From the NCBI GenBank assembly GCA_935421135.1, contig OW285192.1:18329001-18393000 (forward strand): a stretch of DNA of 64,000 nucleotides. The letters run 5' to 3'. How positions within the stretch are numbered: position 1 is the stretch's first letter; every line of letters starts with the position of its first letter. Source of the stretch: Bugulina stolonifera (taxonomy: Eukaryota > Bryozoa > Gymnolaemata > Cheilostomatida > Bugulidae). Below the pieces are notes generated by a model that was not told the DNA's origin, searched no databases, and saw nothing but the letters and a program-made list of their open reading frames with translations. Positions 37,701 to 46,461 of the stretch are shown here, piece by piece. The translations under genes were made by a program, and so were the position numbers.

Positions 37701-40700
37701 CATAGCAGAACCCCATAGTAGAACCCCATAGCAGAACCCCATAGTAGAGTCCCATAGTAGAGTCCCATAGTAGAACCCCATAGTAGAACCCCATAGTAGA
37801 ACCCCATAGTAGAACCCCATAGTAGAACCCCATAGTAGAACCCCATAGTAGAACCCCATAGTAGAGTCCCATAGTAGAACCCCATAGTAGAACCCCATAG
37901 TAAAACCCCATAGTAGAACCCCATAGTAAAACCCCATAGTAGAACCCCATAGTAGAACCCCATAGTAGAACCCCATAGTAGAACCCCATAGTAGAGTCCC
38001 ATAGTAGAGTCCCATAGTAGAGTCCCATAGCCTTAACCACATACAGAGGCCAAGCACATGACCTTAGCGTGTCAAATGCATAGGCGTGCTCATAGTAACA
38101 AAAATAGTTAAGATAAAAATATGGAACTTAATAATAAAATTCCAACCCTCAGACTCCGCCCACCAACAGGGTGCTGAACTATTGATGCTACAATGTTGAT
38201 GACTAACAAACAACACTAGCAGCCATATATATACAATGTAAGTGTATTTCATCACTCTACGTGATGATCGCGCTTTAACCGCAACGCAACCAACTCTGGT
38301 TGATCGAAGTTAACCAAAGACTGTTGACTTTGAAGACAAACTAAGGTAGCACAACTCCTTACCAGTTCTGGACCTTGCTGGTGGGCGGAGAAGAGGCATT
38401 TCTAGGAGAAGATGAGGATTATCTTCTTGATAATAACAGTGTGTAAAGCATCAAGTGCAATGGAACACAGTACTTACAGTGTGTAAACCATCAAGTGCAA
38501 TGGAACACGGTACTTACAGTGTGTAAACCATCAAGTGCAATGGAACACGGTACTTACAGTTGCAAAAACTCTTCCTCTATTTTATTTTTTCGATGAACTG
38601 CCTCTCTTTTACCATCCGCTCTCTTTTGTGCGAGGTAAGAATATGTCAAATCTGGAGCCGCAGTAAATTTTACTCGATTCCGTAAAAGCCTGAAGTTACA
38701 ATACTTACATGTAGCTCATACAATAAATAATATCATACAATGCATAAGATTCGTCTTCTCTTGCATATAACAACACAATGAGAAGGCAACTCTGAAATTA
38801 TGTTCAATTCACTGTGGCACATAAATGTCATTGTTATACTTACTGAGCTCTAGTGGGAGTCCCATGCTTAGGATTAAATCCATCATGGCTGCCACCGAGT
38901 GTTATGGTCTTAGTCAGATAATTGTGGGTACTGTTAGGTCTGTAGAACGATTTACTAGACGACTGTGGTCGAGGCACATTGCTAGGCCACACTTTCTCTT
39001 TTGGTAGCCGATGTCCTCGTATTTGCTCAGCCTACGAAATTCAAGAGTGAATAATATGTAATCGTAGGTGTAGGAAGGGAGTTATCACCACACTATATAT
39101 GCATGTATATTAGGATCGTCAAATGCTGGGTGCAGGTCATGCAAGAAATCATTTCCACTTTTACCCATATAATCTGGGGATATGACCCATTGATTATAAT
39201 ATACAGTATACACAGAGCTAAGACTCTAGAAATGAAGAAAAAAAGGTAGTTTCGTGGAAGTAACCAAAATCGGAAGTAGAATTTCTTTTCTGGTTCAAGA
39301 AGCAGAATTCATATATAGAACTACAATTGTAATCCACTATACACGCATCTACATGTATATCCATGTAAACTAATTACATGCACAAGTTTAATACAGAAAA
39401 TCAGCATTTATTAATTATTTAATGGTAAATTATTTTTGATTACCGAAATCTAAATCAGTTTAAAAAGACAATCATGGCCAGCTGATGACGTGTGGGGAGG
39501 CAAGATGCAGACAAACTAAATAACAGGTGATATGTGTGGCACTATTAAATAGCCCTGTGACACAAATTGTGATGTGTATGAATTGGAGGAGTCACCTGTC
39601 CCCCTCCTCCTACTCTCCTAAGGTTTTGAAGCTAAATGCAACACATATATTGGTGCAGAAAATAACACTGGCCTCAGAATATAAAAGAGAAACGTGTGAC
39701 TGATAGGAAGTGAGGTCACCATAACCGTGGCAACAGCTGCAGGCAATAGAGTAGGTAATGTAATAGTAGTGGTGATAGTAACTAGTGTACACCTGCACTG
39801 ACTGGGAGAGTATACTTACCACTAAACAGCTAATAAAGGAAGTGGATATTTACTGTATACCAGTATTAATAAATGTGATATAGTATATTTACATTGGATA
39901 TCCAGTTGATTATAAAGATAACAATGATCAAGACTTATTAAATTATAAGTACACAATATACACATATAATTGTACTATATAATACCATAATATATATGGT
40001 ATTATGATATCATAGAGTAAACTAACACCAAGCAAACATTACACATGGTTACAGCACACACAGATAGTCCCCTTTTCTACCTGCTCAGTTTAATATTAGA
40101 TGTTATTGCTACTGTTTATACCCTTCACATGTATTACTAGCACCAAGGCTAAATTAGTAGGTTTATATGGAACACGAGAGCCCATGTCTCCATAACACTC
40201 TCAGCAGCCTATAAGTACTACACTTACTAGTACTCATTACTTATTCCCACAAAATTGATGTTAGTTCATGTCCCTTGTGTATATTAGACTGATAGTCACT
40301 ATTTAGTGTAATAGATACATGATACATAGTATGCTGTACATACAAACACTAAGGTGGGAAGGCCAACTACGCGACGTATAAGCTGTTACCTTGGTAGAAC
40401 CCAGCAGACCTTTAGAGATCAGAGGGTGCTCTGGTGAATGGTGCAGTCCATTGAGCTCTTCAAACACATACAGGGGCGTAGAGTTGTCATCAATACTGTT
40501 TCTAAATAAACACTCACTGACCTCTTCCCGTAGACTGTTGAGGTAATCCTGTGACTTCTGGAAGGAAGTCGCAAACTTCTGCTCTATAATTTAGAGATCA
40601 ATGTTAACAACCTCAACCAGACGGATGAGAGAGATGTGAATAGATGGATAGCAAAGATTATATTCACTGGTGCAACGATAGAGTATTTTTAAAAATGGAG

Positions 40701-41796
40701 TAGGGATAGATAACTCAGAGTAAATAGGAGCAGGAAGCACTACGTGGGAGACGATGAAAAGTAAAAAAAACTTTGATTCAAACATTCCCTACTAAAAGGA
40801 GAAGTGGACATAATGTTCGCACAATGTCAAACCGGTAACAGAGAGCAGCAAATGTGACAGCAACAACAACTGCTAGTTAGTGGCCTTTGTCCTATTATTA
40901 TACCCGTCAATCAGTGACTACTCAATCAATTAGTCAGTCATAATGCCAGTCAGTCATTAAAACTTGTAACTTGATAAAATATAAATAAAAGTTTAGCATT
41001 CACTTGGTGAGACTGTATTGTAATCAGATGAATTAAATTAGTAACTTAATACAGCTAGTTGGTCCATTATTATGTAACTTCAAACAGTATTTATTACCCA
41101 GAATCATTCAATGGGCTCATGATTAAACACTTATAGAGGAATTACACTGTTCCAGGGTATAGCAGTCCAGCAACTAGTACTGATATGTATACTATATACC
41201 CAACATGTAATGTAACGACCCTTGAACTGGGAATGAAATAACTCTGGCAAGTAAAAATCATTTACGGACAAAAAGAAATGACTGTTGTACTTGAATACTG
41301 GCAAAACATGATGGGTGTTAGATAGGAAGATAAGCCTATGCAAGTGCATCACTACTGATTACTTTATTTCACAATAAATGATGACATGCGTACCCTAGCT
41401 AATTATATACCAAGATTGAGAGAGAGGATAGGATTGCTGCAGTTAGAAATGGTGGGAGACGTGAACAGTGTTTAGTTATGAGTGGAACAGAAGAGGGTGC
41501 AATGAAATCATAAGAGCTCTCCGTAGTATATTATGTATTATTAAATGTAAAATATCAATATCAAGTGGCAGCTTGTTTGGTCAAATAGGAATTCATGATG
41601 GAAATTGACACTTACTTAGCCAACCACTTGTATCAGAAATAGTCTATCAGATAAGTAGGATACCTTTCTGTGTGTCTATCCTCTGGCGGTATAACTGTGC
41701 AGCGATTCCATCAATGGTGGGCCCTTCAGTCTCTACGTAGTCACCGTAATGTAACCTGGAACCCATCAGCAAATCCCTACTCGAGCGGGTAGGCAT
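34712..41796 (-). CDS. Unrecognised Ser/Pro-rich protein, 678 aa
   Basis: Ten exons join in phase: 41664-41796, 40390-40583, 38844-39031, 38558-38689, 37515-37589, 37121-37311, 36898-36975, 36513-36667, 36118-36231, 34712-35488. The protein starts MPTRSSRDLLMGSRLHYGDY; an in-frame stop lies upstream of this ATG. The N-terminal half contains more ordered, charged stretches (AQLYRQRIDTQKEQKFATSF, KNKIEEEFLQL, LYRKYMIGSKYNTAKWIESH). The middle has repeated RP-x-S-type motifs (PRPQSSSKSFYRP, RPQSSRPPSAG, PRAKSAP), and the last 259 codons form one acidic, Ser/Thr-rich, probably disordered exon. RPxS-rich sequences are common in microtubule and ciliary proteins, but that is only a hint. I do not recognise the family. 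Confidence 0.65.
37376..37483. repeat. (CACTA)n-like degenerate microsatellite
   Basis: Imperfect pentamers (CTACA/CCACA) in the unknown gene's intron 37312-37514. Confidence 0.85.
37614..38033. repeat. 13-bp minisatellite (TAGTAGAACCCCA)n
   Basis: About 32 copies, some with AGTCCC or AGCAG variants. Since 13 is not a multiple of three and no stop forms on the minus strand, all three minus frames are open, which explains several long false ORFs. It sits about 25 bp upstream (in gene sense) of the acceptor of exon 37515-37589. Confidence 0.95.
38363..38401 (-). other. Candidate alternative (stop-creating) exon of the unknown gene
   Basis: A 39-nt stretch with good splice signals (TTCTCCTAG before, TG|GTAAGG after). 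It continues the frame from exon 38558-38689 (NASSPPTSKVQNW) but, joined to exon 37515-37589, makes TGA at the junction. Skipping it restores the frame. Either a poison/alternative exon or a chance pseudo-exon. Confidence 0.35.
38438..38560. repeat. 40-bp tandem repeat carrying the donor of exon 38558-38689
   Basis: Three copies exactly 40 bp apart. Gene strand: ACT|GTAAGTACCGTGTTCCA. The donor GT sits at 38557-38556; copies of ACACTGTAAGTACC follow 40 and 80 bp into the intron. Confidence 0.9.
39032..40389. other. Intron of the unknown gene
   Basis: AT-rich, no exon or repeat family recognised. TATA-rich near-palindromic sequence lies around 39960-40010. Confidence 0.4.
40584..41663. other. 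First intron of the unknown gene
   Basis: No coding exon, repeat array or RNA gene seen; open frames here are short and unsupported. Confidence 0.4.
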
Positions 41797-42959
41797 CAGG
41801 ACATAGTCAGTAGTAGCCTCCTTTTAATAGCACAAACATCTATAAGAGCCTGTTGTAAAAGTAAGTGTTAGCTGTCATTATGTCATTATATACAAATGTA
41901 GGCCTATAAATCGATTATAACCTATCGAAATTCAGCAATCGTGAATGCATCTTCATTCGTAAATGGATTCATGAAGGCGTAGCTTACACTTGCACAATGT
42001 TAAAGCACCACACCAATACAGTGATCATCCTACAGGAAGTTAAACAGAGGCATTATGATTATTCATATAATGATCATAGGCCTACATTACAGGCACAAAA
42101 CAATAAATCGTACAATCGAATCTAAATTATACATGTATGTATTAGACTTAAGACTACATGCAGGACAAGGGGAGAATTATAATTGGTCGTGACTAAGCAT
42201 GGCAATAGTAAAAAGCGAGAAGGAATTTTAAAGGAAAATGTGTGTGCCAACTCTAAGATAGCCAACAGAGCATCAACATGTGAAAAATCAACGGCAGTCC
42301 ATAAATTGATGGCTATTCCAATCCTATTCAGCATTCACTTAATCACTAATTACACACCCAGATTCTAGTAACCATTGAATAATTTATCCCTCTTTTAATT
42401 TCAATATTTGAATATATTTAATACTATTATAATAATTATAAAAACAATAATAAATTATTATTAAATTATTTTTTTTATTTATTTTATATATATTTATTTA
42501 GTAAGTAACTACTTACTAACTTACATGGATAATGTTCATTTACATTTACATTTACATTTATTGGGTTTTCTAAAAGTTTACAGATAACATTATTTTGTTA
42601 AAGGTAACTTGTTGACCACAAAAAGAATATATATGTATTATATACAACTCATAGGAGAGAATAAATAAATAAACAAAAGAACAAAAAAAAAAATATCATT
42701 GCTTATGACAAGAGCCAATAATATAGAATAATGTGATTTAATAACAGATAGATAACAAGTATTAAAAGTATGTGTAAGTGATAGCAGATTATAGGAGTTT
42801 AGGTAAAAAGGAGAGACAGGATTGGTGCTACATTAGTGTACATGTATAATGATCAAATGTGTATACAATAATAGGAGAAAGAAAAGGGCAGAATAGCGAG
42901 ATGGGTGCTATATTAATGCAAAAAGGTAATATATACACATACATATATAGTAATACAAA

Positions 42960-42971
42960 AAAAAAAAAAAA
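42960..42971. repeat. A-rich run in LINE 3' UTR
   Basis: A12-type run beside AT-rich sequence within the element's 3' UTR. Confidence 0.6.
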
Positions 42972-43259
42972 CAAATCAGGGATCAGCATATTTGTTACCG
43001 ATCAGAGCCAATATTATAATAAGCATATAGTAATTATCAACAATATGTACATAGCGGCAGTAGATTAGAGATATGTGTCAGCGTAGAAAGATTGAGAGCT
43101 GAAAGGGTGACCGGAAAGAAAGAATAAAGAGATTGCACACTACGTCAATGAGAAAGATAGGAAAAGACTTCAGCATAGGATCCAGAAAGATATTTATTAA
43201 ATAGGGTCTAGGGGACATAATGCCCAAAACTGGGTTTAAGTGATTGTTTATTTATTATT

Positions 43260-46058
43260 TCATGTAAAGGATAAAAGACTTTTAGAAGGAAGATTATTTA
43301 ATGTAAATTTATGTAGAAGGTTTAATAGGGTTGATTTGCCATAATTGGTTCTGTATGAAGGTTTAATTATGAGGCAGTTGCTACGTAAAGAGCGCTGATG
43401 TCTGTTAGATTTTTGTACAATATGCAAGATGTGCTTTGAGGCTTTGTTTTTTGATAATTTTTTATGTGTGAATTTGTGAAAAAGAAAAAGTCTTCGACTA
43501 TAGAGTGTTGGTAGGTTTAAAAATGACCGGCCATTTGTTATAGAAAATTTTTTGGGTGCAGATATTATTATTCTAATGGCTTTATTTTGTACTCTCTCTA
43601 TTAAATCTGTTGTTTTTTGAGTAGTTTCTAAATAAATCGCTGAGCAATATTCCAATATGGGGCGGACTAATGTTTTATAGGTCTTTAGTGACTCTTCAAC
43701 GTTCATATATTTTTTAAGTTTTGATATTAGATAAATGATCTTATTGGCTTTAGTTGATATTTCAGTAGCGTGAGTGTGGAAATTGAGGTCTGTGTCAAGG
43801 GTGGCACCTAGTACATTTATAGAGTGCCGGGACTCGATGTTGATGTCTTGATAGCGTATGTGGTAAAATTCTTTAACATTTCTATTGGAGAAAATGCAGA
43901 ACTGTGTTTTAGTGATGTTGAGCTGTAGTAGATGGTTTTTATACCAGTTTGATGCCTCTTTTAGTAAGAGTTCAGAGTTGGCTAGGATTTGAGGAATATT
44001 ATGTCCTTTGCAGAATAATAAGGTGTCGTCTGCATATGCGTAAGAATTTTTAAATGTTAGCAGTATATCATTAATTGCTAGATTGAACAGAATAGGCCCT
44101 AAAATGGAGCCCTGTGGTACTCCACATGTTATAGTTAAAGACGTTGATCGGGATTCTCCTACTTTCATTATTTGGTTTCGATTTTTAAGATATGACCTAA
44201 GTAGAGCTATGGTTGTGCGAGAGAATTGGTTGTTGCTTAGGATGTGTAGTAATAAATCATGATTAACTGTATCAAATGCTTTACGAATGTCAAGAGATAG
44301 CGCACCAATATAACAGGGGTCTGGTTTGTCAAGTTCTACTTTCCAGTTTTGAAGTACAGATAGAAGTAATTGTTCAGTTGAGTGATTTTTTCTAAAGCCA
44401 AACTGCCGCTCAGAGAGTATATTGTGTTTTTCTATAAATGTCATCATTTGGTTTTTCATGTCTAATTCAAATACTTTTGATAATATGGGTAACGAAGAGA
44501 TGGGTCTATAGTTTGATGGGTCAGATTTATTGCCCTTTTTATGAATTGGTGTCACAAGAGCTGCTTTAAGACAATCTGGGAATATTGATTTTAAATAGCA
44601 TTCATTAATGATAATAGTCAGAGGGAGTGCTATAAGGTCTACAATTATTTTGTAAATCATGGCTGGCATTCTACTTAGTCCACCTCGTTTATCTGAGTTG
44701 AGTGTCTTGATTAGGCTGGTAACTGACTCACATGTGGTCTGATTAAAAGAAAACGATTGGAATTCAGATGTTGTTTGTCGGCTATTGTGTTTTGAAAGAT
44801 CAAAAATGGATTTTCCAGCAACATTAGTGAAATAATCATTTAGTGCATTTGCTATGTCATTTTCTGTGGTATGCAGAATATTGTTGTGTTGCAGTTGGTC
44901 AATAGATGTGTGACCTCTTTTTTTTGTCATGTTTTTTAGGCAAGAATAGAAACTTTTTCCGCCCTTTGAGAGGGAATTGCTGATGTAGTTCTTCTTAGCC
45001 GCACGTATTTGATTAGTAACATGATTTCTGAATTTGTTGAAGTGTTGTATTTGATTTTCAGTAGGTGCTTTCGTAGCTTTATAAATTTGTCTATAGTATT
45101 TGTTTTTGAGTGTAATGAGTCGTAGTAAATGTTGGGTAAGCCATGGATTTTTCTTTCCGCGTACTCTAATAGTTTTCTCTGGTGCATGTTTGTTTACAAT
45201 GTCTATGATCGATTGATCTAGCTTTTCCATGCGTTCATGTATTGATAGCCTTGTGTTAGATGCAGTTTTTAATAGAGGGAGCTGTGTACAGTCATTGTAA
45301 AACAGTGTTTGGTTGATCTTTTTAAAATTCCTGGTTTTTATGAGTTTACGTTTCGGCTTGGTGGGTTTTATTCTGTCAAGCATGAGGAATGTGGCATAAT
45401 GGTCTGAGATGGTTCTATCACAAGTTAAGATTTTGGCAGTCTTTACTGATAAGTCATAAGTAACGTAGTTGTGGTCAATAAGGCTTTCATTACCATGGTG
45501 GCTTATGAATGATGTACCATTAATTATTTGATTAAGGCCAACAGAGGTGAGGCTCTGCTGTATTTGTTGTTTTTCACTCGAGTTGGAATACCAGTTGATG
45601 TTAAAGTCTCCCAATAATACAATTTTTTTGTTTATAAATTGTTTCTGATGTAAAATATCGCTTAGCAACGCAATAAATTTAATTTTATCTGCGTCTGGTG
45701 GAAGGTAAATGGATGCAACTATTAAGCGTTCATCTGATTGTAAGGTTTTTATGCTGACCCATACCGAGTCACATAGACCACGCAGTTTAGACTGGGGTTG
45801 CTGAATAATAGTGAAATTAAGATTTGTGTTAATATAGAGGGCTGCCCCACCACCACGTGTTTTAGTAGCAGACTTTCTGTCACATCTGACAATATTAAAA
45901 CCGGGAAGGTCTATTAATGAATCTGGTATTTCTGGTTTTAGCCATGTTGATGTTTCTGAAACTGAAAATATGTCTATAGAACTCGACAGGTTTAGGCTTT
46001 CATAAAAGTAAAGCTTTTTACTCACCTCACTTGATATTTGTAACAAATCCAAATTTGT
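43260..46058 (-). CDS. LINE endonuclease-reverse transcriptase polyprotein (5'-truncated, otherwise open)
   Basis: One open frame of about 932 codons, TGA at 43260-43262. The AP-endonuclease part lacks its first strands but keeps DIFSVSETSTWLKPEI, GGGAALYIN, LLGDFNINWYS and the catalytic SDH in ISDHYATFLML. Reverse transcriptase motifs follow: NYRPISSLPILSKVFE, RQFGFRKNHSTEQLL, LSLDIRKAFDTVNHDLL (motif A), GVPQGSILGPILFNL (motif B), YADDTLLF (active-site YADD). A C-terminal ILEYCSAIYLETTQK region completes it. There is no in-frame ATG near the 5' end; the frame is preceded by TAA at 46059-46061, so this copy cannot make the full protein from its own start. The lack of internal stops suggests recent insertion. 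Confidence 0.93.
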   Translation of the reverse strand, partial: TNLDLLQISSEVSKKLYFYESLNLSSSIDIFSVSETSTWLKPEIPDSLIDLPGFNIVRCDRKSATKTRGGGAALYINTNLNFTIIQQPQSKLRGLCDSVWVSIKTLQSDERLIVASIYLPPDADKIKFIALLSDILHQKQFINKKIVLLGDFNINWYSNSSEKQQIQQSLTSVGLNQIINGTSFISHHGNESLIDHNYVTYDLSVKTAKILTCDRTISDHYATFLMLDRIKPTKPKRKLIKTRNFKKINQTLFYNDCTQLPLLKTASNTRLSIHERMEKLDQSIIDIVNKHAPEKTIRVRGKKNPWLTQHLLRLITLKNKYYRQIYKATKAPTENQIQHFNKFRNHVTNQIRAAKKNYISNSLSKGGKSFYSCLKNMTKKRGHTSIDQLQHNNILHTTENDIANALNDYFTNVAGKSIFDLSKHNSRQTTSEFQSFSFNQTTCESVTSLIKTLNSDKRGGLSRMPAMIYKIIVDLIALPLTIIINECYLKSIFPDCLKAALVTPIHKKGNKSDPSNYRPISSLPILSKVFELDMKNQMMTFIEKHNILSERQFGFRKNHSTEQLLLSVLQNWKVELDKPDPCYIGALSLDIRKAFDTVNHDLLLHILSNNQFSRTTIALLRSYLKNRNQIMKVGESRSTSLTITCGVPQGSILGPILFNLAINDILLTFKNSYAYADDTLLFCKGHNIPQILANSELLLKEASNWYKNHLLQLNITKTQFCIFSNRNVKEFYHIRYQDINIESRHSINVLGATLDTDLNFHTHATEISTKANKIIYLISKLKKYMNVEESLKTYKTLVRPILEYCSAIYLETTQKTTDLIERVQNKAIRIIISAPKKFSITNGRSFLNLPTLYSRRLFLFHKFTHKKLSKNKASKHILHIVQKSNRHQRSLRSNCLIIKPSYRTNYGKSTLLNLLHKFTLNNLPSKSLLSFT

Positions 46059-46061
46059 TTA

Positions 46062-46450
46062 GATCGATGTACAAAATCAAAAGTTATGAATACAAGATTT
46101 TCAATTCTGATCTCGGTTCATTGGGTTCAACTTGAACATGAGGTTCATGATGACAATTTGACCTCTGGAATGTGTATCCTGGCAACGCGACTTGATTGGA
46201 TAGTGAGCCATATATCCGCGTATCATTGGTTACTTTTAACAAAGTTATACCAATCATCAGCGGCTGTTCTGACCTCTCCATGGCCAATGCTGTTTCCGGT
46301 TTTATTTTGGGAATTTCTTACTTCACTCGGCCGAATTTGTTTTAGTTGAATGCTTACAAATTATATTTATATGATGGTTGGGCCTGATGGTATTAATCCG
46401 GAATCTAAATAGAGTTCGTAATACATGTTCATATGATATTGAAGCACAAT
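46062..46450. other. INTS4 upstream / promoter region
   Basis: No convincing gene; short open frames on both strands have no similarity. Presumed INTS4 promoter and original spacer toward the unknown gene. Confidence 0.45.
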
Positions 46451-46461
46451 ATGGCGGCTGG
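46448..46461 (+). promoter_or_regulatory. YY1-like element overlapping the INTS4 start codon
   Basis: AATATGGCGGCTGG fits the AAnATGGCGGC YY1 consensus, a motif often found just downstream of start sites with very short 5' UTRs in animals. Here its ATG is the INTS4 initiator. Confidence 0.4.

Larger units (their letters stand above)
42536..46060 (-). mobile_element. CR1/L2-like non-LTR retrotransposon, 5'-truncated
   Basis: A minus-strand element ends at 42536-42562 in a 3'-terminal simple repeat (ATGTAA)n, typical of CR1/L2 elements. A roughly 700-bp 3' UTR precedes a long EN-RT frame. The 5' end at about 46060 lacks the start of the endonuclease and any 5' UTR. No clear target duplication was found. 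It occupies most of the spacer between the unknown gene and INTS4. Confidence 0.9.

Noticed and set aside
37511..38057. Three long ORFs repeating GVLLWGSTMGFYY
   Set aside because: 13-bp repeat lacking stops in any minus frame; lies between two exons.
46086..46349. Open frames on both strands upstream of INTS4
   Set aside because: No similarity and they overlap each other antisense; region is more likely promoter.
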